Below are positions 6,900-13,057 of a DNA stretch of 13,057 bases, in pieces (position 1 is the first letter of the stretch; every line of letters starts with the position of its first letter). The stretch comes from Deltaproteobacteria bacterium (GTDB lineage: Bacteria; Desulfobacterota; Desulfuromonadia; Desulfuromonadales; BM103), in assembly GCA_024636215.1 (NCBI GenBank), contig JAGXHL010000009.1, positions 1 to 13,057 on the forward strand. The letters are read 5' to 3'. The notes beneath the pieces are model-generated. The model worked only from the letters and a program-made list of their open reading frames with translations. It searched no databases and was not told where the DNA came from. The position numbers were made by a program, and so were the translations under genes.

Positions 6900-7543
6900 T
6901 ACGTGAAAAGTCGGAATACCGGACCCTGGTTTTTGACTGTGACGGAGTCGTGCTGGACTCCAATCATCTCAAGACCGATGCGTTCTTTGAGGCCGCCCTT
7001 CCCTATGGTCAGAACCTGGCTCGTGCGCTCGTGGATCATCATCGCAACAATGGCGGTATCTCGCGGTACCGGAAGTTCGATTACTTCCTCAGCCACCTGG
7101 TTCCCGAGGGCACCCAGGGCCCTTCCAGAGAGGAGCTCCTGGCGGCGTACGCAAAACAGGTATTCGACGGGCTGTTGTCGTGCAAGATCGTTCCTGGTTT
7201 AGAACAGCTGAAAATATCAATGCCCGATTGCAGATGGCTGATCGTATCAGGCAGTGACCAGAAAGAGCTCAGGGAGGTTTTCGAAAGACGACACCTCTCG
7301 TCTATGTTTGAGGGAGGAATATTTGGAAGCCCGGATAGCAAGGACCAGATCCTTGCCCGGGAGACAGCTTGCGGCAATATTCTCCAGCCTGCGCTCTTTC
7401 TGGGCGATAGCCGATACGATCATGAGGCTGCCAGCAAAGCAAATCTCGACTTTGTTTTTATCAACCAGTGGACGGAATTCAGCCAGTGGCAGGACTACTG
7501 TCGCCTAAACGAAATCACTGTTCACCCGACGTTACCCTGGTAA
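6896..7543 (+). CDS. HAD-superfamily phosphatase (helical-cap type)
   Basis: A 215-residue haloacid dehalogenase-like hydrolase. Motif I is F-D-C-D-G-V at 13-18, with nucleophile Asp14 and acid/base Asp16; motif II is Ser118 in V-S-G-S; motif III is Lys149; motif IV is G-D-S-R-Y-D at 170-175. Residues about 20-95 form a helical cap like that of phosphoglycolate phosphatase relatives, so it is not a classic capless KdsC. The GTG start overlaps the kdsB-like stop (GTGA), with an AAGGA ribosome site at 6881-6885, so the genes are probably coupled. Context suggests it dephosphorylates a sugar-acid phosphate before CMP activation, the role KdsC plays for Kdo. Its last 22 bases overlap the 3' end of kdkA on the other strand. 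Confidence 0.85.
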   Translation: MIREKSEYRTLVFDCDGVVLDSNHLKTDAFFEAALPYGQNLARALVDHHRNNGGISRYRKFDYFLSHLVPEGTQGPSREELLAAYAKQVFDGLLSCKIVPGLEQLKISMPDCRWLIVSGSDQKELREVFERRHLSSMFEGGIFGSPDSKDQILARETACGNILQPALFLGDSRYDHEAASKANLDFVFINQWTEFSQWQDYCRLNEITVHPTLPW

Positions 7544-8253
7544 CCTTCTTCCAGTGCAGCCCATCGGCTTTCAAGATCTCCGGCACCCGCCTGCCGCCAA
7601 TTCAAACGGCCCAGGGAGCGACGAAGTCTCGCCAAATTTGCGACTTTCCAGGGAGCGTCCCGCTTTGGCTTTTCCTTGATTTCCCCCTTATCAAAATCAA
7701 TCAGATAAAAGCCGTCTTCCCGAACCAGAATATTGAAACAATTCAAATCGGCATGACGAATGCCTGCATCATGAAATCGGCGAAGCGTCATGCCGAGAGA
7801 CCGCCACTGGCCCAGGGAAAGATGACCAATACTGTCCGCCAACGGCGCAGAATCCCTCAATCGCTCGACTAGAATTGCGGCCCGATAACAAGCCAACGCT
7901 GTCTTCTGATAGCACGCAGCAATGGGCTTAGGCACTGGAAAGCCGTCATTGTGCAGTTTCAGCAGCAGCCGGAACTCAGAAAACGACCGAACTCGTTTTT
8001 CGCCGAGATAGAGATAGGCCGACTCCAGAAATCGGGCAACGAAGCCACCCCGCAAGTACTTTCTCAACACCGCCGAGAGGTCAGCAGTCTCAACGAACCA
8101 TGCTCCTCCGCGACCGCCGCTGGAGACTGGCTCCGCGGCCGCGCCCCAGACATCCGGATCAAACCAGCCCGAAGTCACAATGTCCCCATAGTCCTCATGG
8201 GCGATAGAGACAAAGTCGCGCTCTCGCGAAATATTTACACCGTCGGCCATCAT
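7522..8253 (-). CDS. kdkA: 3-deoxy-D-manno-octulosonic acid kinase KdkA
   Basis: A 243-residue kinase of the KdkA/protein-kinase-like fold that phosphorylates the Kdo residue attached to lipid A, using ATP on the cytoplasmic face of the inner membrane. It shows a glycine-rich G-G-R-G-G loop (46-50), the lysine-containing R-K-Y strand (64-66), the catalytic-loop-like H-A-D-L-N at 167-171 with Asp169 and Asn174, and the metal-binding D-F-D-K-G at 186-190. Length matches the family. KdkA is usual in bacteria whose inner core carries a single phosphorylated Kdo (Haemophilus, Vibrio and relatives). Two ATGs are adjacent (8253 and 8250); no strong ribosome site separates them. It is transcribed alone on the minus strand, tail-to-tail with the HAD gene and divergent from the GT9 gene. 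Confidence 0.92.
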   Translation of the reverse strand: MMADGVNISRERDFVSIAHEDYGDIVTSGWFDPDVWGAAAEPVSSGGRGGAWFVETADLSAVLRKYLRGGFVARFLESAYLYLGEKRVRSFSEFRLLLKLHNDGFPVPKPIAACYQKTALACYRAAILVERLRDSAPLADSIGHLSLGQWRSLGMTLRRFHDAGIRHADLNCFNILVREDGFYLIDFDKGEIKEKPKRDAPWKVANLARLRRSLGRLNWRQAGAGDLESRWAALEEGYQGNVG

Positions 8254-8415
8254 GGTTCTCGTCGAAATGAATAAAAATGGCTTTCAATCGCCCCGAACGA
8301 CCTGAGACGATTTCCGCTGAGTCAGTTAGAATACCGTAAAGTTTATCAATGATCGCCAGCAAAGCTCCATGGAAGGCCCAAGCGATTTAATGAAACCCCA
8401 CAGGATTTCGGTTTG
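8254..8415. promoter_or_regulatory. Divergent intergenic region between kdkA and the core-glycan operon
   Basis: This 162-bp gap has no gene I can support. It must carry signals for kdkA (leftward) and for the GT9-waaL-GT8-GT8 operon (rightward). An AGGA ribosome site at 8402-8405 serves the GT9 gene. One weak rightward promoter candidate is listed separately; nothing convincing was found for the kdkA direction. Confidence 0.5.
8304..8332 (+). promoter_or_regulatory. Weak sigma70-like promoter candidate for the GT9-waaL-GT8 operon
   Basis: TAGAAT at 8327-8332 matches the -10 consensus at five of six bases. Seventeen bases upstream, GAGACG (8304-8309) keeps only the central GAC of the -35 box. 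This would leave a leader of roughly 75-80 bases before the GT9 start. The weak -35 makes this tentative. Confidence 0.25.
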
Positions 8416-9465
8416 ATGAAATCAGTCTGCATTCTTCGCCTGTCAGCGATAGGCGATGTCACTCACGTTGTGCCCGTAGTTCTCAGTCTTCAACACCAAT
8501 GTCCGGGCATCCGCATCACCTGGGTTATCGGTAAAATTGAGTCACGACTGATCGGCGACCTTCCGGGCGTCGAGTTCATAGTATTCGACAAAAAAAGTGG
8601 TTGGCGCGGTTATGCCGAGCTATGGAAGACGCTCAGAGGACGACAATTTGATGCCCTTCTGCACATGCAGGTTGCATTCAGGGCGAACCTGGCGTCGGCT
8701 TGCATCCGCGCTACAACCCGTGTGGGATATGACAAAGCACGGAGTAAGGACCTGCATGGGCTGTTTATCAATCGCCGGATTCCGGCAGCCGACAGGCAGC
8801 ACGTCCGGGACTGCCTTGCGAGTTTTCTGACACCGCTTGGTCTTGAACCCGCGCCGGCGAGGTGGGTAATTCCCGTTTCAGACGCTGACCGGAGTTTCGC
8901 GTCGACTCACCTGAAACACGATCGCCGAAACCTTATTATCAGCCCCTGCGCAAGCCATGTGCTTCGAAACTGGGCAATGGAACGCTACGCACGGCTAGCT
9001 GACTATGCTGTCAGCCAGCATGGAATGAATGTCGTCCTGGTTGGCAGCCCTGCTGCTTTCGAAACGGACTTTTGCAAGTCCATCTCCGACCAAATGCAGC
9101 AACCGGTCACCAATATCTGTGGCAAGGATACCCTCAAACAGTTGACGGCATTGATGAGTGCGGCTGACCTTGTCGTTGCTCCGGACACCGGGCCGGCACA
9201 CATCGCCAGTGCCCTAGACACCGATGTCATTGGCCTTTATGCGGCGAGCAACCCGAATCGGTCAGGCCCCTACAATTCACTGCCCTGGTGTATTAACCAT
9301 TATAATGAGGCATTGGAGATATATACCGGCAAAAGTGTTGAGTCGGCCCGCTGGGGAGCCAAAGCCGAATTTGAGGGCGTTATGGATTTGATCGAGGTGG
9401 ATGAGGTCTGCGCGAAGCTTGACGAATGGATAGCACAGCGGAGCGGAGAACCGTCCCATGGCTAG
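8416..9465 (+). CDS. Heptosyltransferase-like glycosyltransferase family 9
   Basis: A 349-residue GT-B enzyme of family 9, which includes the LPS heptosyltransferases WaaC, WaaF and WaaQ that move heptose from ADP-heptose to the inner core in the cytoplasm. The N-terminus has the hallmark I-L-R-L-S-A-I-G-D-V (6-15) with the catalytic-type Asp14. The C-terminal half has S-P-C-A-S at 176-180, R-N-W at 194-196, and the donor-binding P-D-T-G-P-A-H at 256-262. The ATG at 8416 is preferred; a TTG directly before it (8413) is also possible, since the AGGA at 8402-8405 is 10 bases from the ATG and 7 from the TTG. It opens the core operon and overlaps the ligase gene by 8 bp. Which heptose position it serves cannot be told. 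Confidence 0.9.
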   Translation: MKSVCILRLSAIGDVTHVVPVVLSLQHQCPGIRITWVIGKIESRLIGDLPGVEFIVFDKKSGWRGYAELWKTLRGRQFDALLHMQVAFRANLASACIRATTRVGYDKARSKDLHGLFINRRIPAADRQHVRDCLASFLTPLGLEPAPARWVIPVSDADRSFASTHLKHDRRNLIISPCASHVLRNWAMERYARLADYAVSQHGMNVVLVGSPAAFETDFCKSISDQMQQPVTNICGKDTLKQLTALMSAADLVVAPDTGPAHIASALDTDVIGLYAASNPNRSGPYNSLPWCINHYNEALEIYTGKSVESARWGAKAEFEGVMDLIEVDEVCAKLDEWIAQRSGEPSHG

Positions 9466-10816
9466 CGCCCCCCTTTTATCAACACCTGCATCCTGGTTGT
9501 CTCAAAAAAGCCACGGCGAAAAACTGTTCGTTGCTGCTCTCGCGACCTATATCTTTAGCTATCTCCCAGTCCCCGCAGCCTATCACGGGGCCGAAAGCGT
9601 AATGATTCTGGTTTTTCTCTGGCTGGTTTTTATTTCCGGCAAAAAAACAGGATTAAGGTCCCGCGTTCTCCATGACCCACTATTTCTGGTGTCCGCAGTA
9701 ATGTTGGGTTTCCTCATTCTGGCGCGGCTGTGGTACGCCTATAGCTTGCCGCCGGGCATCGATCCCGAAATTCGTGAAACACGATATTTTCTGAAGCCGA
9801 TAATGGTGTTTCTGGTTGCGCTTGGCATGGGCATTATTGCCCGCCCCTATCGCTGGCCCCTTTTATTATCAGGCTTACTCGGGCTTGCAGTTTATTTGCT
9901 GACAACCATCGGAGACGGCTACTGGACCAACGCTTTGGCCGGAACACGGGAAGACTTTGGCATTCACAACGCTCAACACACGGCTATGTTTTTTGGTATG
10001 GCCCTGATCGGCGTGGTTTGCTTTATGTTCCGAACCACCAGGGTCACCGCAACTCATTGGCGCTGGGCTTTGATGCCCCTTGTTGTCCTCAGCTTTGCCC
10101 TAGTGGCTTTTGGATTTATAGCCGCCCAGACCCGTGCGGCCTGGCTTGGCATCATCACTGCCATTACCATTGGCCTGGTGACAGTCGCCTGCCTCAAGAG
10201 AACAAAGAGCGCTAACGCCCACGGCCAGCAACGACGCACAGTCATTCTCGTGCTGGCTCCATTCCTCTTGTTGTGTATTGTACTTGCAGGCCTGAACGTA
10301 CCAGAACGGGTCATGGCGCCTTTCAACATTTCAGTGGACCAGCACACCACCCTTCCAGATGAAAACGCCGATCCCAAAACGAGCCATGGCGTTCGGCTAC
10401 TTTCCTGGCGAGTCGCATTGGAATGGCTAAAAGAACGCCCGTTGATGGGCTGGGGCCCGGGGAGTAAAGAGGATCTGATCGACCAATCCGACTTTTTCTC
10501 CGATCGGTTCAAGAAAAACTTTGGTCACCTTCACAATTCATTCGTTGAAAGCCTTGTCGCCAATGGGCTGGTTGGATCAGCCATTTTACTGGCCATGGTA
10601 GTCTGGTTAGGAGTTGCTACATTTATCGCACATCGCAAAGGTCGAATGCCTGATGACGTTTTCATATTTGCGTTGAGCTTTTTTGGATTCTGGGTGGCAA
10701 CAAACCTTTTCGAGTCATACACCCTGTACACCACTGGGCATTATGTTAATGCTGTCGCGGGAGGATTTATTTACTCTTTTTATCTTCAATCGCACCATGA
10801 GGACGCAAGCCCATGA
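9458..10816 (+). CDS. waaL: O-antigen ligase family membrane protein (WaaL-like)
   Basis: A 452-residue polytopic inner-membrane protein of the O-antigen ligase/polymerase (Wzy_C) family. It has about ten or more hydrophobic segments (for example around 22-60, 75-92, 112-128, 133-150, 174-192, 203-223, 228-246, 261-279, 371-390, 402-440) and a large periplasmic loop of roughly 280-370. Family marks include Arg226 in A-Q-T-R-A-A-W before a membrane helix, W-x7-W at 317-323 region followed by P-L-M-G-W-G-P-G (328-335), and the essential-type His359 in H-N-S-F (359-362). WaaL moves undecaprenyl-linked glycan onto lipid A-core in the periplasm. The surrounding core-type glycosyltransferases and kdkA favour a ligase over a Wzy polymerase, but the fold alone does not decide. 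It overlaps GT9 by 8 bp and the next gene by ATGA. Confidence 0.85.
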   Translation: MASAPLLSTPASWLSQKSHGEKLFVAALATYIFSYLPVPAAYHGAESVMILVFLWLVFISGKKTGLRSRVLHDPLFLVSAVMLGFLILARLWYAYSLPPGIDPEIRETRYFLKPIMVFLVALGMGIIARPYRWPLLLSGLLGLAVYLLTTIGDGYWTNALAGTREDFGIHNAQHTAMFFGMALIGVVCFMFRTTRVTATHWRWALMPLVVLSFALVAFGFIAAQTRAAWLGIITAITIGLVTVACLKRTKSANAHGQQRRTVILVLAPFLLLCIVLAGLNVPERVMAPFNISVDQHTTLPDENADPKTSHGVRLLSWRVALEWLKERPLMGWGPGSKEDLIDQSDFFSDRFKKNFGHLHNSFVESLVANGLVGSAILLAMVVWLGVATFIAHRKGRMPDDVFIFALSFFGFWVATNLFESYTLYTTGHYVNAVAGGFIYSFYLQSHHEDASP

Positions 10817-11754
10817 CCCGCCGAATTCATGTTGCGGCCTGTTGTGACGAGAATTACGTCCCGTATGTGGCAGTAATGATGCTATCGGCACTGGCATCAA
10901 CACCGAATACGCCGATTACATTTCACCTGATCAACTGCAGCATTTCACCCGAAAGCATTCGCAAGCTTCAGGATCTCATCGACCGGCACAACGGCGAGCT
11001 CGAAATCTACCAACCCGATGACCAGCTTTACCAGGGCCTACCAACCCTAAGATATGGAGAGGCTGTCTACCAACGCATCAATTTGCCCGAATACATTCCT
11101 TCAGACATTGGGCGGATACTCTACATAGACGCCGACACGCTGGTGCTAGGAGACCTTGAAGAGCTATGGCAGTTGGATCTGAAAGATCATCTTGTTGCGG
11201 CCGTTGAGAATCTGTCGCCAAGAGCGTGCAAGGATATTGGTTTTCCTCGCACTGAATACTTTAACTCGGGTGTCCTGCTAATTGATCTTGAAGGCTGGAG
11301 ACGAGAGAGCATTCATCTGCAAGTTACCGATTATGCGCGGGAAAATGCACATCGACTGCAGTATGTCGATCAATGCAGCCTGAATGCAGTGCTCCGGGGC
11401 CGCTGGTTGCGCCTAACGCCGGAATGGAATCAACAGTCCGACATCTACAAAGTCGTAAAGAAATACCACGAAGGCAGTTCCTACACGCAGCGAGGCATGG
11501 AGGAGGCGATTCTAGACCCTAAAATTGTACATTTTACTGGCAAGAAGAAACCCTGGAAGGTCTATTGTTTTCATCCTTTCAAAGCGCAACATCGGGCATT
11601 TCTCAAAACCACGCCCTGGGCAGATCTTCCCCCGCCAGATGCCGCATTCAAGGTTTATCTGAAGTACTTTTTCGCATTGAGACAACGCTGGAAATCCTGC
11701 AAGCGGCAATCAGCTCTTAAAAAATTCCAACGGAGCAAAACTCAACATGACTGA
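10813..11754 (+). CDS. Glycosyltransferase family 8 (WaaI/WaaJ-like), first of a tandem pair
   Basis: A 313-residue retaining GT-A enzyme of family 8, related to LPS outer-core galactosyl/glucosyltransferases. It has H-V-A-A-C-C-D-E-N-Y near the N-terminus (6-15), the metal-binding D-A-D at 106-108 within Y-I-D-A-D, E-Y-F-N-S-G at 148-153, D-Q-C-S-L-N at 186-191, and the second metal/phosphate motif H240-F-T-G-K-K-K-P-W. The C-terminal 30 residues are strongly basic with aromatics, as in other membrane-associated core transferases. The ATG overlaps the waaL stop (ATGA) with a GAGGA ribosome site at 10799-10803, and the 3' end overlaps the next GT8 gene by 8 bp. It probably extends the LPS core with a hexose from a UDP donor. 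Confidence 0.92.
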   Translation: MTRRIHVAACCDENYVPYVAVMMLSALASTPNTPITFHLINCSISPESIRKLQDLIDRHNGELEIYQPDDQLYQGLPTLRYGEAVYQRINLPEYIPSDIGRILYIDADTLVLGDLEELWQLDLKDHLVAAVENLSPRACKDIGFPRTEYFNSGVLLIDLEGWRRESIHLQVTDYARENAHRLQYVDQCSLNAVLRGRWLRLTPEWNQQSDIYKVVKKYHEGSSYTQRGMEEAILDPKIVHFTGKKKPWKVYCFHPFKAQHRAFLKTTPWADLPPPDAAFKVYLKYFFALRQRWKSCKRQSALKKFQRSKTQHD

Positions 11755-12715
11755 TAAACAACTCCGGAGCCTGCCGTCCGATGCCATTGCCATTGTTGCA
11801 AGCTCTGACGACAATTACGCGCCTCACCTGACCGTTCTGTTCTATTCGTTACTGGCAAACTGCTCAGCACCGGAGCGAGTCTCCCTGTTTTGCCTGGATG
11901 GCGGAATATCAAGCGAGAACAAAACAAGGATGAATCAAGAGGTCAGGAAGCTCGGAGCTTCTGGCGTCGACTTCGTTTCTTTCGACAGCAATCGGTACGA
12001 CGATCTACCAACCATCAAACATATTACTTCTTCAGCCTACTATCGTATTTCCATTCCCGAAATATTCGATGAATCCGTACATAAAGTGATTTACCTGGAT
12101 TGCGATATGATCGTCAAAGGCGACATCATTGAGTTATGGGAAACCGATATCTCTGATTTTCATATTGGCGCTGTCGAAAACCTGTCAGGCCACACCTACA
12201 AAAAATTGGGAATTCCCCAAAACCAATACTTCAATTCCGGCATGCTATTGATCAACCTTGATCTCTGGCGGCGCGATGAAATACCGGAAAAAGTATTCAA
12301 ATTCAAAAAAGAAAATCCCGACAGAATAAGCACCAACGACCAATGCGCGCTAAACGGTGTGCTATACGATAAATGGAAACACCTGCACCTTAAGTGGAAT
12401 CATCAAACCGGGTTGTATCGGCCCAGTGAGCAAACGGCTGCCTTCTCGCAAAGCGAGATTGATGAGGCGACCCTCTCACCCGGAATCATCCACTACATCG
12501 GCTGGGATAAGCCTTGGCGAAAAGTGCGTTTCCACCCGCTAGCCGGTGAGTATGACCGTTTCGCCGATAGGCTCGAGGAGTCGCCAAGATCAAAACCGGG
12601 CTTCGGCGATTACCTGAAGGCGTATGCGTCTGTGTCTCGCCTGAAGAAGTTGAAACGGCAATTGAAGTGGCAGGCCTGGTACAGAGAAAAAGGTTATGAT
12701 CTTTACCACGGATAA
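11747..12715 (+). CDS. Glycosyltransferase family 8 (WaaI/WaaJ-like), second of a tandem pair
   Basis: A 322-residue family 8 enzyme, paralogous to the gene just upstream. Metal-binding D-C-D is at 118-120 (Y-L-D-C-D-M), Y-F-N-S-G at 161-165, D-Q-C-A-L-N at 188-193, and H249-Y-I-G-W-D-K-P-W near the C-terminus. Over the 66-residue stretch from the DxD to W-R-R, 33 positions match its neighbour by hand count, so the pair probably arose by an old duplication with changed specificity. The C-terminus is basic (K-K-L-K-R-Q-L-K). A GGAG site at 11732-11735 precedes the ATG, which lies inside the previous gene's last codons. The middle of the gene looks somewhat richer in A/T than its neighbours. 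It is the last gene of the operon; the TAA runs directly into the terminator. Confidence 0.92.
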   Translation: MTDKQLRSLPSDAIAIVASSDDNYAPHLTVLFYSLLANCSAPERVSLFCLDGGISSENKTRMNQEVRKLGASGVDFVSFDSNRYDDLPTIKHITSSAYYRISIPEIFDESVHKVIYLDCDMIVKGDIIELWETDISDFHIGAVENLSGHTYKKLGIPQNQYFNSGMLLINLDLWRRDEIPEKVFKFKKENPDRISTNDQCALNGVLYDKWKHLHLKWNHQTGLYRPSEQTAAFSQSEIDEATLSPGIIHYIGWDKPWRKVRFHPLAGEYDRFADRLEESPRSKPGFGDYLKAYASVSRLKKLKRQLKWQAWYREKGYDLYHG

Positions 12716-12742
12716 AAAAGGCGCCCATAGGGCGCCTTTTTT
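12714..12742. terminator. Bidirectional Rho-independent terminator
   Basis: GGCGCCC (12720-12726), a three-base ATA loop, and GGGCGCC (12730-12736) form a perfect 7-bp GC stem. It is flanked by six A's (12714-12719) and six T's (12737-12742), which gives a T-run downstream of the stem in either direction. It lies between converging genes, starting within the GT8 stop codon and ending 12 bp before the stop of the DUF6165-like gene, so it probably ends both transcripts. Confidence 0.95.
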
Positions 12743-12754
12743 ATCTTAGCCAGT

Positions 12755-13057
12755 TTACTTTCTGGCCGTGTAGTCCTGATACGATTTTTCCTCAACGAAC
12801 CGCGACCCGAGCGCCAGGTTGACTTCTTTTTTGATGGCGGCACGCTTGTCATTGGTCACGTAGACCGCCCGCGCCAGTCCAATGAACCTGGGACCGAAAT
12901 CCTGGGCCGCTTCCTGGTCCCGGATATCATCTTCGATAACCCAAAGCTCTTCATTGACCGCTTTCAACTGCTTGCGCAGATCTGCAATTGCGCTTTGGTT
13001 TTCTACCGCGTCGTTCCAGGTCGTGCTTAGCTCATCCAGCTCAAGCCGAACATTTCG
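12755..13057 (-). CDS. DUF6165-like conserved protein, C-terminal part
   Basis: An open frame runs from the right window edge to TAA at 12755-12757, giving the last 100 residues; the start lies outside. The sequence is charged and helical-looking and contains L-W-V-I-E-D-D-I-R-D, D-F-G-P-R-F-I-G-L-A-R, V-T-N-D-K-R-A-A-I-K and a terminal V-E-E-K-S-Y-Q-D-Y. From memory this pattern matches DUF6165, a small protein family of unknown function often found beside glycosyltransferase genes in LPS loci. No catalytic motif or membrane segment is visible in the part seen. An internal TTG at 12967 is not the start, since the conserved frame continues upstream without a stop to the edge. It converges on the GT8 operon and shares its terminator. 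Confidence 0.75.
   Translation of the reverse strand, partial: RNVRLELDELSTTWNDAVENQSAIADLRKQLKAVNEELWVIEDDIRDQEAAQDFGPRFIGLARAVYVTNDKRAAIKKEVNLALGSRFVEEKSYQDYTARK

Noticed and set aside
6692..7096. Minus-strand open frame of 134 codons over the kdsB/HAD junction
   Set aside because: Antisense to two overlapping well-supported genes; no recognisable motif.
7468..7872. Plus-strand open frame of 134 codons across the HAD end and kdkA
   Set aside because: Shadow of kdkA; kdkA motifs are intact on the other strand.
8413..8415. TTG as the start of the GT9 gene
   Set aside because: An ATG follows immediately and fits the family N-terminus; the TTG remains possible from ribosome-site spacing but changes only one residue.
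12965..12967. TTG as a start giving a 70-residue protein at the right edge
   Set aside because: The frame stays open to the window edge and the upstream residues also fit the same family, so this is an internal Leu codon.
1..13057. tRNA, rRNA, CRISPR arrays, insertion sequences, integrase or attachment-site repeats
   Set aside because: Reading both strands I saw no repeated spacers, transposase motifs or RNA-gene signatures; a covariance-model scan would be the deciding test for small RNAs.

Overview
The window reads as part of a lipopolysaccharide (LPS) / surface-glycan locus from a Gram-negative bacterium. The best fit is a marine gammaproteobacterium of the Marinobacter type. Evidence for Gram-negative LPS is a Kdo kinase (KdkA), a heptosyltransferase-like GT9 enzyme, an O-antigen ligase-type membrane protein and a CMP-Kdo synthetase homologue. 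The genus is an impression from protein style and moderate GC content and could not be tested by search.

Layout. Positions 1-4396 are a leftward operon. In transcription order it holds a GT4 glycosyltransferase (TTG start), a CDP-glycerol glycerophosphotransferase-family protein, a sialyl/polysialyltransferase-like protein, rmlB, and the first 25 codons of rmlA, which runs off the left edge. A 159-bp divergent gap follows. Positions 4556-7543 are a rightward three-gene cassette: a 532-residue fusion of a DRE-TIM (HMGL-like) aldolase domain to a Rossmann-like domain, a divergent KdsB-type CMP-ulosonate synthetase, and a HAD phosphatase. The last two overlap by 4 bp. Its tail overlaps kdkA, which lies on the other strand. 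After a second divergent gap (8254-8415) comes a tightly overlapping rightward operon: GT9, WaaL-like ligase, GT8, GT8. It ends at a strong symmetrical hairpin that also serves a converging DUF6165-type gene at the right edge.

How the genes may work together. RmlA/RmlB feed dTDP-sugar synthesis (L-rhamnose if rmlC/rmlD lie beyond the left edge). The GT9, GT8 and KdkA proteins look like inner/outer core builders, and the WaaL-like protein would attach a polymer to lipid A-core. The part that looks least described is the aldolase-KdsB-HAD cassette. Its chemistry (pyruvate-type aldol addition, phosphate removal, CMP activation) would make and activate a 3-deoxy-2-ulosonic acid. The KdsB homologue differs from E. 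coli KdsB in its sugar-binding region, so the sugar may not be ordinary Kdo. The aldolase's fused C-terminal domain, or the polysialyltransferase-like protein, are candidates to transfer it. That pathway is inference, not demonstrated.

No tRNA, rRNA, CRISPR array, insertion sequence or integrase was seen.
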